Source of the DNA: Bacteroidaceae bacterium
GTDB lineage: Bacteria; Bacteroidota; Bacteroidia; Bacteroidales; Bacteroidaceae
Length of the DNA: 64,000 nt
NCBI GenBank assembly: GCA_017442855.1
Contig: JAFSPM010000002.1
Span: forward strand, 1 to 64,000
Direction: 5' to 3'
Both the position numbers and the translations under genes were made by a program. Shown piece by piece: positions 25,547 to 33,184 of the stretch (the first letter of the stretch is position 1; each line of letters begins with the position of its first letter). Below the pieces are notes generated by a model. It worked only from the letters and a program-made list of their open reading frames with translations, was not told where the DNA came from and ran no database searches.

Positions 25547-26326
25547 ATGTTTGAGCAAGAGATTAAAACATACGAGCAAGTAAGAGAGGAATACCAGAAG
25601 AAGGTAGCCGACAGAATGAAGCTTCAAGAATGGATGGAATATAATGAGATATTGTTTTCTGCCCATTCTTGTGGTATTGAGGGCAATTCCTTTACTGTGG
25701 ATGACACTCGTATCTTGCGTGAGCAAGGCATGAAAATGGTGCCAGTAGGTCATTCTTTGTTAGAATGTACTGAGATAGCTGACCATTTCCGTGCTTTCGA
25801 CTATATGGTGACTCATCTTGAGCATCCTTTCGATGAGGCTCTGCTAAAAGAAATAAACAGACTGGCTACGGAGCATACTATAGGTTATCGGGCACTAGGA
25901 ACAATCCTGGGTGAATATACTACAGAGGATATGGCTGCTGGTGATACAGTATTTGGTGAACATGAGAAGCTGATGGCTCGAGTGCCTCAGCTAATGGCAT
26001 CAACAGAACGTGCTATTCAGGAAGGGCAACATCCTATGGTGATAGCTGCCAAGTTTCATGGCTATTTTGAATACCTACACCCTTTCCGTGATGGTAATGG
26101 CCGTACTGGTCGTTTGCTTAGCAACTTTATCTTGCTGAGGGTCAACCATCCCTTGTTAATCATTGAATTGAAAGACAGAGATGCTTATATTAAGTCGCTT
26201 AAGATGATACGAACCGATGGTACAGACGAACATTTAGTGTCTTTCTTCTTCCAAACTGCCATTAACAGAATGAAGGGGGAATTGGAACAGAAGGCCAAGA
26301 ACTCAAGGCCCATGTTCTTCTTCTAA
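25547..26326 (+). CDS. Fic-domain protein (AMPylase family, class II-like)
   Basis: 259 residues from the ATG at 25547. Upstream in-frame ATGs from 25499 are rejected because they lie inside or before the promoter. The Fic motif HPFRDGNGRTGR (His178 catalytic) is complete. An N-terminal inhibitory motif of the (S/T)xxxE(G/N) type reads SCGIEGN (Ser41, Glu45), so the protein is self-inhibited, a class II arrangement. Fic enzymes transfer AMP or other phosphate groups from nucleotides onto proteins. Target unknown. It is the last gene of the accessory island and converges on ribE with 34 bp between stops. Confidence 0.9.
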   Translation: MFEQEIKTYEQVREEYQKKVADRMKLQEWMEYNEILFSAHSCGIEGNSFTVDDTRILREQGMKMVPVGHSLLECTEIADHFRAFDYMVTHLEHPFDEALLKEINRLATEHTIGYRALGTILGEYTTEDMAAGDTVFGEHEKLMARVPQLMASTERAIQEGQHPMVIAAKFHGYFEYLHPFRDGNGRTGRLLSNFILLRVNHPLLIIELKDRDAYIKSLKMIRTDGTDEHLVSFFFQTAINRMKGELEQKAKNSRPMFFF

Positions 26327-26360
26327 TTTGACTGAATTTCCTAAGCTTCTTATACCATTC

Positions 26361-26963
26361 TTACTTGTATTCCATCAAACGGCTGATGTATTTGCCAATG
26401 ATGTCGAATTCGAGGTTGACAACAGTACCTACATGGATATTGTGGAAGTTGGTATTCTCGAAAGTATAAGGAATTATCGCAACCTGGAAAGTATCGTCGG
26501 TGGGGTTGCAGACCGTGAGGCTGACACCATTGACCGTTACGGAACCTTTATCCACAGTAAAATAGCCACGCTGAGCCATTTCTTTGTTGAAAGCATATTT
26601 GAAGGTGAAATAGTAGCTGCCATCGGCATCGTCAACAGCAATGCACTCAGCTGTCTGGTCAACATGACCTTGCACGATATGACCATCAAGGCGACCATTC
26701 ATCAGCATGCTTCGTTCCACATTCACCTCATCGCCCACTTTGAGCAAGCCTAAGTTAGAACGGTCGAGGGTTTCTTTCATGGCCGTTACTACATAGGTGT
26801 CAGCGGTTTTCTTGACAACCGTCAAGCAAACGCCGTTATGTGAAACACTTTGGTCAATACCCAATTCGCCAACGAAAGAGCAAGTCAGGGTAAAGTGAAC
26901 ATTCTCACGATCTTTCTCTATAGCCACAACTTTGGCACATTCTTCTACTATTCCGGAAAACAT
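26361..26963 (-). CDS. ribE: Riboflavin synthase, alpha subunit
   Basis: 200 residues from the ATG at 26963, giving the family N-terminus MFSGIVEE; the longer open frame upstream is not coding. Two lumazine-binding repeats are visible (about 1-97 and 98-195), with the marks VSHNGVCLTV and VTVNGVSLTV, one per repeat. The enzyme dismutates two 6,7-dimethyl-8-ribityllumazines to riboflavin in the cytoplasm. It has its own promoter (27062-27092) and a ~90-nt leader with two hairpins. The leader is too short and lacks the pattern of an FMN riboswitch. A duplicated scrap of its 3' end lies at 23789-23822. Confidence 0.95.
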   Translation of the reverse strand: MFSGIVEECAKVVAIEKDRENVHFTLTCSFVGELGIDQSVSHNGVCLTVVKKTADTYVVTAMKETLDRSNLGLLKVGDEVNVERSMLMNGRLDGHIVQGHVDQTAECIAVDDADGSYYFTFKYAFNKEMAQRGYFTVDKGSVTVNGVSLTVCNPTDDTFQVAIIPYTFENTNFHNIHVGTVVNLEFDIIGKYISRLMEYK

Positions 26964-26976
26964 AACAATAAAAATT

Positions 26977-26997
26977 AGTAACTTTAGATAAGTTACT
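26977..26997 (-). promoter_or_regulatory. Hairpin/palindrome in the ribE leader
   Basis: AGTAACTT and its complement AAGTTACT around a 5-nt centre, ending 14 bp from the ribE ATG. It can form an RNA hairpin close to the ribosome site or be an operator. It is part of the repeated promoter element described at 26978-27060. Confidence 0.5.
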
Positions 26998-27060
26998 CCG
27001 TCTCGGCATAAAAAATAAGCAAGCTTATTATGTTCTGCTCTCGACTTTTCGTAACTTTGC
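26978..27060 (+). repeat. Conserved promoter-bearing element, copy A
   Basis: About 84% identical by eye over 83 positions to 49098-49179 (minus strand). In order it contains a GTAACTT/AAGTTAC palindrome, TCTC-G/A-GCATAAAAAATAAGC, an AATAAGC-GCTTATT palindrome (27014-27029), GTTCTGC, and a promoter reading TATG (27029-27032), 19 bp, TAACTTTG (27052-27059), aimed rightward. In copy B the same promoter is well placed to drive rsmI. Confidence 0.8.
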
Positions 27061-27061
27061 A

Positions 27062-27092
27062 CAAAGTTAATCAAACTCCCGTAAATACCAAA
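27062..27092 (-). promoter_or_regulatory. Promoter of ribE
   Basis: Minus strand TTTG (27089-27092), 19 bp, TAACTTTG (27062-27069). Predicted start near 27055, inside the opposite-facing promoter of the repeated element, so the two should compete. Confidence 0.7.
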
Positions 27093-27130
27093 CAAAAAAG
27101 CGAGGAGCTTTTCACAAAGCCCCTCGTTTT
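27066..27130 (+). ncRNA. Candidate small RNA between ribE and glnS
   Basis: A rightward promoter (-7 TAACTTTG at 27052-27059) predicts a start near 27066; a strong hairpin at 27101-27126 followed by TTTT would stop it about 65 nt later. No reading frame of note is inside. The promoter comes from the repeated element. Support is positional only. Confidence 0.3.
27101..27126. terminator. Hairpin terminator between ribE and glnS
   Basis: CGAGG-A-GCTTT pairs with AAAGC-C-CCTCG (one mismatch), TTTT on the right and an A-run on the left, so it can act in both directions. No gene ends here, which is why a short transcript is suspected. Confidence 0.65.
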
Positions 27131-27283
27131 CAGTTTTCAATAGGTATTAGTTTTTTAAGGTAAAAAGATTGTTTTCAGGATAACGATGCAAATTAAACCC
27201 TTTTATATTTATTATGCAAATAAAAAAATATGTCATATAACATGTTTTAGGCATTAATATTTCCACTTCCCAGAATTATTGAT

Positions 27284-27291
27284 TACTTTTG
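27284..27291 (+). promoter_or_regulatory. -7 element of glnS
   Basis: TACTTTTG, exact TAnnTTTG, 35 bp before the ATG at 27327. No TTTG at -33. Its position makes the longer open frame starting at 27279 unlikely. Confidence 0.55.
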
Positions 27292-27326
27292 TAGCAGTAT
27301 TAACATCTAACACACCTATATATAAT

Positions 27327-29066
27327 ATGGTAGAGATTAAAAACGAAGATGCAGGCGAAAAAAAGAGCCTGAATTTCATTGAACAGATAGTTGAGAAAGA
27401 CCTGGCTGATGGCAAGAACGGCGGTAGAATACAGACTCGTTTCCCGCCTGAGCCTAACGGTTATCTGCATATTGGACATGCGAAGGCCATTTGCTTGGAC
27501 TTCGGCATAGCTGCTCGCTATGGAGGTGTTTGCAACCTGCGTTTCGACGACACCAATCCCACGAAGGAGGACATGGAGTATATTGATGCCATCAAAGAGG
27601 ACATCAACTGGCTGGGCTTCCAATGGGGCAACGAATACTATGCATCCGACTACTTCCAGCAGTTGTGGGATTTTGCCGTGATGCTGATTAAGGAAGGTAA
27701 GGCCTATATTGACGAGCAGACTTCTGAGCAGATTGCTGAACAAAAGGGTACCCCTACCCAACCAGGAACCAACAGTCCGTATCGCGAGCGCCCTATAGAA
27801 GAGAACCTGCGCCTGTTTGAGATGATGAATACGGGCGAGGTAGAGGAAGGCAAGATGGTGCTTCGCGCCAAGATTGATATGGCAAGTCCGAACATGCATT
27901 TCCGTGATCCAATCATCTATCGTGTGGTGAATCATCCGCATCCTCATACTGGCACCAAGTGGAAGGCATATCCTATGTATGACTTTGCCCACGGACAGAG
28001 CGACTTTTTCGAGGGGGTAACCCACTCGCTCTGCACGTTAGAGTTTGTGCCTCATCGTCCGTTGTACGACTTGTTCGTGGATTGGGTGAAAGACGGCAAG
28101 GACCTGGATGATAACCGTCCTCATCAGTACGAGTTCAACAAGCTGAACCTGAACTATGTGTTGCTGAGCAAGCGCAACTTGCTGGTATTGGTGAAGGAAG
28201 GCTTGGTGAACGGATGGGACGATCCACGTATGCCGACACTTTGCGGCTTCCGTCGTCGTGGTTACTCACCTGAAGGTATTCGTAAGTTTGTGGATAAGAT
28301 TGGCTATACTACCTTTGACGCCCTGAACGACTTTGCGTTGTTGGAGAGTGCCGTTCGCGAAGATTTGAACGTTCGTTCAACCCGTGTTTCTGCCGTGTTA
28401 CATCCTGTGAAGCTGATTGTGACCAACTATACTGAGGGCAAGGTGGAGGAGATGGAAGCCATCAATAACCCTGAAAACCTGGAGGAAGGAACGCATCAGA
28501 TAGAGTTCAGTCGCGAGCTGTGGATGGAGCAGGAAGACTTTATGGAGGATGCTCCAAAGAAGTATTTTCGCATGACCCCAGGTCAGGAAGTTCGTTTGAA
28601 GAATGCCTATATCGTGAAGTGCACTGGCTGCAAGAAGAACGAAGCCGGTGAGGTGGTAGAGGTATATTGCGAATACGACCCAGAGAGCAGAAGTGGCATG
28701 CCTGGCGCTAACCGCAAGGTGAAAGGCACCATTCACTGGCTGAGTTGCAACCACTGCATGGAGGCTGAGGTGCGACTGTATGACAGATTGTGGAAAGTGG
28801 AGAACCCTCGCGATGTGATGCAACAGATTCGTGACGAACAGAACTGTGATGCTCTGACGGCCATGAAGCAGATGATTAACCCTGACTCATTGGAGATTCT
28901 ACCTAAGTGTTATATAGAGAAATTCGTGCAGGGCATGAAGCCGCTGACTTACTTACAGTTCCAGCGCATTGGTTACTTCAGTGTGGATAAGGACTCAACA
29001 CCTGAGAAGATGGTGCTTAACCGCACTGTAAGTCTGAAGGATACGTGGGGAAAGATTAACAAGTAG
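27327..29066 (+). CDS. glnS: Glutaminyl-tRNA synthetase
   Basis: 579 residues from the ATG at 27327. Class I synthetase with the HIGH motif in FPPEPNGYLHIGHAKAI (about 45) and the KMSK-type loop VLLSKRNL (about 275), then the GlnRS beta-barrel anticodon-binding region (about 340-570). GlnRS rather than GluRS is supported by the PPEPNGYLHIGHAK block and the C-terminal two-barrel architecture. It charges tRNA-Gln in the cytoplasm. The TPR gene begins 7 bp after its stop, followed closely by DedA and DUF4494 genes, which suggests one transcript. Confidence 0.97.
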   Translation: MVEIKNEDAGEKKSLNFIEQIVEKDLADGKNGGRIQTRFPPEPNGYLHIGHAKAICLDFGIAARYGGVCNLRFDDTNPTKEDMEYIDAIKEDINWLGFQWGNEYYASDYFQQLWDFAVMLIKEGKAYIDEQTSEQIAEQKGTPTQPGTNSPYRERPIEENLRLFEMMNTGEVEEGKMVLRAKIDMASPNMHFRDPIIYRVVNHPHPHTGTKWKAYPMYDFAHGQSDFFEGVTHSLCTLEFVPHRPLYDLFVDWVKDGKDLDDNRPHQYEFNKLNLNYVLLSKRNLLVLVKEGLVNGWDDPRMPTLCGFRRRGYSPEGIRKFVDKIGYTTFDALNDFALLESAVREDLNVRSTRVSAVLHPVKLIVTNYTEGKVEEMEAINNPENLEEGTHQIEFSRELWMEQEDFMEDAPKKYFRMTPGQEVRLKNAYIVKCTGCKKNEAGEVVEVYCEYDPESRSGMPGANRKVKGTIHWLSCNHCMEAEVRLYDRLWKVENPRDVMQQIRDEQNCDALTAMKQMINPDSLEILPKCYIEKFVQGMKPLTYLQFQRIGYFSVDKDSTPEKMVLNRTVSLKDTWGKINK

Positions 29067-29073
29067 AAGGTAA

Positions 29074-30387
29074 ATGGCAAAAAAGAATCCTCTGTCGGAC
29101 AATGAGAAAAGGCTGAATAACCTGGCACGTGAGTATGAATCGTTGCGAGCCCAGGGGGAGTCGGTATATATGGAGCCGGATGATCTGGCCGACCTCAGCT
29201 TGTGGTATGACAACAACCACTACCCTGAGAAATCGGACGAGGTGATGGATTATGCCCTAAGCATGTACCCCGACTCTACCATGCTACAAATTGAACAGGC
29301 CTATCGTTATCTTGACAAAGGTGATATTGACTCGGCCATCATACTGTCCAACCAAATTGAGGATGACGATACGGGCGATTTGCAGTTGCTCAAGGCCCGA
29401 CTATTAATAGAAAACGAGGAATACGAGAAGGCCGATGCTTTGCTGAACTCGTTCCCTCCAGAGGATCTTGACCCCATTATGGTGGCCAACATGTACATGG
29501 AGACTCATTTTCCGGAAAAGGCCATCGACTGGCTAAAACAGCACGGACAGGGTTTAGAGGAGGAAGAAGACTATCTGTCAATACTCATGAACGCCTATTG
29601 CTATACGGGAAAGTATGAAGAGTCTATTGAGATATGCGAGAAACTGATAGACAAAGATCCGTTTTCGGCACACTACTGGCTGAGCCTTTGCAGGTGCCGA
29701 CTGGCCTTGAAAGACTACAACAAAGCAATGGATGCCTGCGACTTCTCCATCACCAATGATGAGGATCTGGGAGAGGCTTACCTGACTCGATGCAACTTGT
29801 ATGCCTTGTTGGGCAATGAGAAAAAGGCGAAGGAGAACTTGCAACAGGCTATCAAGCTGCGTGCCGTAGAGCCAGGCGAGATGAACGAAATGGATCTGGC
29901 CTTGCTGCTGGACAAAGAATATGTGGAAGATGCCATCAAGCTGATGAACTTCTACCTCAAGCACATAGACTTTACAGAGGAGCAACGCATTAATACCTAT
30001 TTCCGCTTAGGAGTGTGCTATGCGCACATGCGATGGGACAAAAACGCTTTCGACTATTTCGACAAGGCATTGGCGCTCAGACCCAACGATGCGGATGTAT
30101 TGACGCAGAAAGCCGTAGTATATATGAGTCAAAATGACTTTGATGCTGCTTTGGGGCAACTGCAACTAGCGGTGGATCATGAGCCTGAACGCAATTATCT
30201 GTATAGAACAATGGGTATCCTCTCGTTGCTAAAGAAGAGGTATGACGACTTCAGGAGGTATAGCGCACTGAGCGATGAGCCACTGACGGAGTATGAGATA
30301 AACGAGGCCATTTATATGGTGGAGAGTGGTGACAAAGTGTCGATCAATTACTTAATGGATAGCATGAGGAATAACTTAAGATACTAA
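29074..30387 (+). CDS. Tetratricopeptide repeat protein
   Basis: 437 residues made largely of helical TPR units from about residue 55 to 400; examples are AYRYLDKGDIDSAIILSNQI, AYCYTGKYEESIEICEKLID and RLGVCYAHMRWDKNAFDYFD. No signal peptide, so probably a cytoplasmic scaffold. It is rich in Asp and Glu. It lies 7 bp after glnS and 9 bp before the DedA gene. Specific function unknown. Confidence 0.85.
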   Translation: MAKKNPLSDNEKRLNNLAREYESLRAQGESVYMEPDDLADLSLWYDNNHYPEKSDEVMDYALSMYPDSTMLQIEQAYRYLDKGDIDSAIILSNQIEDDDTGDLQLLKARLLIENEEYEKADALLNSFPPEDLDPIMVANMYMETHFPEKAIDWLKQHGQGLEEEEDYLSILMNAYCYTGKYEESIEICEKLIDKDPFSAHYWLSLCRCRLALKDYNKAMDACDFSITNDEDLGEAYLTRCNLYALLGNEKKAKENLQQAIKLRAVEPGEMNEMDLALLLDKEYVEDAIKLMNFYLKHIDFTEEQRINTYFRLGVCYAHMRWDKNAFDYFDKALALRPNDADVLTQKAVVYMSQNDFDAALGQLQLAVDHEPERNYLYRTMGILSLLKKRYDDFRRYSALSDEPLTEYEINEAIYMVESGDKVSINYLMDSMRNNLRY

Positions 30388-30396
30388 AGACTGATC

Positions 30397-31032
30397 ATGG
30401 AATCTGTAGCATTTATACAATGGTGCCTTGACCACCTGAACTACTGGACCATCACCTTATTGATGGCGATAGAAAGCTCGTTCATCCCCTTCCCTTCGGA
30501 AGTGGTGGTGCCTCCAGCTGCGTGGAAGTCGGCAAGCGACAGTAGCATGAATGTCTTTTTGGTGGTGTTCTTTGCTACCTTAGGGGCAAACATTGGGGCA
30601 CTCATCAACTACTATCTGTCTCGCTGGCTGGGCCGACCCATTGTGTATAAGTTTGCCAATAGTCGCATCGGACACATGTGCTTGATTGACGAGGCAAAAG
30701 TGAAACGTGCCGAGGATTATTTCGCTGAGCATGGGGCATTATCTACCTTTATTGGTCGATTGATTCCAGCGGTTCGCCAGTTGATTTCCATCCCTGCGGG
30801 CTTATCGAAAATGAAACTCAGCACCTTCATTCTCTATACCACGCTGGGTGCAGGCATCTGGAACTCCATTTTAGCGGCCATTGGTTACTACCTGAGCACT
30901 GTGCCTGGAATAGAGACAGAGGAACAGTTGCTGATGCAGGTAAACAAGTACAGTCACGAGATAGGTTATGGTTTCATTGCCCTTGGTGTGGCTATTGTGG
31001 GATATTTGATTTATAAAGGAACTAAAAAATAA
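30397..31032 (+). CDS. DedA family membrane protein (VTT domain)
   Basis: 211 residues with several membrane or re-entrant segments. DedA hallmarks are ESSFIPFPSEVVVPPAAW (re-entrant loop with Glu and Pro) and FIGRLIPAVRQLISIPAGLSKM (conserved Arg residues). DedA proteins are inner-membrane proteins; some members act as flippases for undecaprenyl phosphate or phospholipids. The specific lipid cannot be told here. Part of the glnS-TPR-DedA-DUF4494 run. Confidence 0.92.
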   Translation: MESVAFIQWCLDHLNYWTITLLMAIESSFIPFPSEVVVPPAAWKSASDSSMNVFLVVFFATLGANIGALINYYLSRWLGRPIVYKFANSRIGHMCLIDEAKVKRAEDYFAEHGALSTFIGRLIPAVRQLISIPAGLSKMKLSTFILYTTLGAGIWNSILAAIGYYLSTVPGIETEEQLLMQVNKYSHEIGYGFIALGVAIVGYLIYKGTKK

Positions 31033-31038
31033 GATATT

Positions 31039-31497
31039 ATGGCATTACATACTTGGTTCGAATGTAAGATTCAATACGAGAAGACAATAGAAAACGGAAT
31101 GACGAAGAAGGTGACAGAACCTTATCTGGTGGATGCCCTTAGCTTTACTGAAGCCGAGGCTCGCATCATTGAGGAGGTTAGTCCATTTATCACTGGCGAA
31201 TTTACTGTAGCCAACATTAAGCGTGCTAACTATTCTGAGTTGTTCTATAGCGAGGATGCATCGGCCGACCGTTGGTACAAGGCGAAGCTGGTATTTATCA
31301 CCTTAGATGAGAAGACGGGCAAGGAAAAGAAAACCAGTTCGTTGATGCTGGTACAGGCCATCGACCTGCGTTCTGCATTGAAGAATCTTGAGGAGGGTAT
31401 GCGTGGCTCAATGATGGACTATGTGATTGCCAGCTTGCAAGAAACACCATTGATGGATGTCTTTGCTTTTCGTGCACCAAAGACGGAAGACCAATAA
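31039..31497 (+). CDS. DUF4494 domain protein
   Basis: 152 residues, soluble, beginning MALHTWFECKIQYEKT, with VDALSFTEAEARI and a mid-region KAKLVFITLDEKTGKEKK. It belongs to the DUF4494 family found in Bacteroidetes; function unknown. It starts 6 bp after the DedA stop and precedes the PLPBP gene by 15 bp, so it is part of the same run. Confidence 0.85.
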   Translation: MALHTWFECKIQYEKTIENGMTKKVTEPYLVDALSFTEAEARIIEEVSPFITGEFTVANIKRANYSELFYSEDASADRWYKAKLVFITLDEKTGKEKKTSSLMLVQAIDLRSALKNLEEGMRGSMMDYVIASLQETPLMDVFAFRAPKTEDQ

Positions 31498-31512
31498 AAC
31501 TTGTCAACAATA

Positions 31513-32187
31513 ATGACAATTAAAGAAGAAATAGCGAAGATTACGGCTGAACTGCCCTCGGGTGTCAAGCTGATAGCCGTCTCGAAGTTTCATCCTGCCG
31601 AGGCAGTGATGGAGGCCTATGAGGCTGGTCAGCGATTGTTTGGCGAGAACAAGGTGCAGGAGATGGTGGCTAAGCAGGAGGTGTTGCCGAAAGATCTTGA
31701 GTGGCACTTTATTGGGCATCTTCAAACCAACAAGGTGAAATATATCGCTCCTTTTGTGGCCATGATTCATAGCATAGATAGCTTGCACCTGCTGACAGAG
31801 GTGAACCGACAAGCAGAGAAAGTCGGGCGTGTAATCAACGTGTTGTTACAGATACACATTGCCCATGAGGAAACCAAGTTCGGCATGACCTTCGACGAAT
31901 GCAGAGCGCTATTGAATGAGGGTACCTGGAAACAACTGAATCATGTTCAGATATGCGGACTGATGGGTATGGCTACCTTTACCGACAATATGGAGCAGGT
32001 GGATGGTGAATTCGCTGGTTTGCAGGCATTCTTCGAGGAGTTGAAAGGCAACTGGTTTGCTGATGATACAGCTTTCAAGGAACTCTCAATGGGCATGACT
32101 GATGACTACCCTATTGCCATCCGTCACGGAAGTACCTTTGTCCGCATCGGCACCCTTATTTTTGGTGAAAGAAATTATAATAAATAA
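31513..32187 (+). CDS. YggS family pyridoxal phosphate homeostasis protein
   Basis: 224 residues from the ATG at 31513; a TTG four codons earlier is unlikely. The PLP-binding Lys is in LIAVSKFHP, with FGENKVQE, WHFIGHLQTNKVK and the phosphate-binding LSMGMTDDYPIAIRHGSTFVRIGT. It is a monomeric fold-type III TIM barrel that binds PLP but has no known catalytic activity and keeps vitamin B6 levels balanced in the cytoplasm. Downstream, the DHOD-like gene starts after 5 bp. Confidence 0.94.
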   Translation: MTIKEEIAKITAELPSGVKLIAVSKFHPAEAVMEAYEAGQRLFGENKVQEMVAKQEVLPKDLEWHFIGHLQTNKVKYIAPFVAMIHSIDSLHLLTEVNRQAEKVGRVINVLLQIHIAHEETKFGMTFDECRALLNEGTWKQLNHVQICGLMGMATFTDNMEQVDGEFAGLQAFFEELKGNWFADDTAFKELSMGMTDDYPIAIRHGSTFVRIGTLIFGERNYNK

Positions 32188-32192
32188 CCTAT

Positions 32193-33182
32193 ATGACCAT
32201 GAAAACATTAGAGACAACTTATGCTGGGTTGAAACTCAAGAACCCTATCATCGTGAGTAGCTCAAGCCTGACCGACAGTGCTGAGAAGAACAAAAAGCTC
32301 TGTGAAGCTGGTGCAGGTGCCATTGTGCTAAAGTCGCTCTTCGAAGAACAGATTCTTTTAGAAGTAGAGGATATGGAAGACTTCGATCCTTTTGTGGTGG
32401 GTGGTAACGATTTGTCGGAATATTTTCGCCATCAAAAGTTGGAGGAGTATTTCGAATTGATACGTGCTACCAAGAAGGTGGTGGACATCCCCGTGATTGC
32501 CAGCATCAATGCTTATGGAATGGGTAACTGGACCGAATTCGCCAAGAAGATTGAGAAAGCTGGTGCCGATGCTCTGGAAATCAACATCCTGGCTTTACAG
32601 ACATCACTTGACTACCAATATGGAGAGTTTGAGAAGAAGCATATCAATATCCTGAAACTGATAAAGAAAGCTGTAAAGATTCCAGTTATCATGAAGCTGG
32701 GCGACAATTTCACCAATCCTGTGGCATTGATTCATCAATTACGCGCTCATGGTGCCGATGGCGTGGTATTGTTTAACCGCTTCTATCCTACCGACATCAA
32801 TATTGATAAGGTTGAACAGTGTTCAGGCAAGGCTTTCACTACTGAGGCTGACCTTAGCAAACCATTGCGCTGGACAGGCATTGCCTCAGCAGCTATCAGC
32901 AACTATAGCTTCGCCGTATCGGGTGGCGTTCACAATGCCGCTGGCGTAGTGAAGAGCATCTTGGCAGGTGCCTCTGCGGTAGAGGTGTGCAGTGCCATTT
33001 ACCTGAAAGGAAACGGCATCATCAAAGAGATGACCGTTGGTCTGATGGAGTGGATGGATAGCCACACCATGGACGATATCAGCATGTTTAAGGGAATGCT
33101 GAACATGCAGTATCGAAACGAAGGTATCAACACCTTCGAACGTACCCAGTTCTTGAAATACTACGGACAGTTCAAGAAATAA
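32193..33182 (+). CDS. Dihydroorotate dehydrogenase-like FMN protein
   Basis: 329 residues, TIM barrel resembling class 1 dihydroorotate dehydrogenases: LKLKNPIIVSSSSLTDS, KAGADALEINIL, IPVIMKLGDNFTNP and AVSGGVHNAAGVVKSILAGA (FMN phosphate site). The substrate loop differs from PyrD and I could not place the catalytic Cys/Ser base, so the true substrate may not be dihydroorotate. In Bacteroidetes this protein coexists with a genuine PyrD, from general knowledge. Converges on the FAD oxidoreductase gene with 2 bp between the two stop codons. Confidence 0.8.
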   Translation: MTMKTLETTYAGLKLKNPIIVSSSSLTDSAEKNKKLCEAGAGAIVLKSLFEEQILLEVEDMEDFDPFVVGGNDLSEYFRHQKLEEYFELIRATKKVVDIPVIASINAYGMGNWTEFAKKIEKAGADALEINILALQTSLDYQYGEFEKKHINILKLIKKAVKIPVIMKLGDNFTNPVALIHQLRAHGADGVVLFNRFYPTDINIDKVEQCSGKAFTTEADLSKPLRWTGIASAAISNYSFAVSGGVHNAAGVVKSILAGASAVEVCSAIYLKGNGIIKEMTVGLMEWMDSHTMDDISMFKGMLNMQYRNEGINTFERTQFLKYYGQFKK

Positions 33183-33184
33183 GT

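Noticed and set aside
23802..26403. Integrase attachment sites at the 21-bp ribE repeats
   Set aside because: No integrase or recombinase gene is present and the match is part of a longer, diverged coding similarity, so a true att site is not supported; kept as a weaker recombination trace.
26964..27055. FMN riboswitch in the ribE leader
   Set aside because: The leader is only about 90 nt and consists of two simple palindromes; the conserved multi-stem FMN-binding junction is not visible.
27000..27140. N-terminal extension of riboflavin synthase up to 27140
   Set aside because: The family starts MFSGIVEE; the extension contains the promoter, two palindromes and a terminator.
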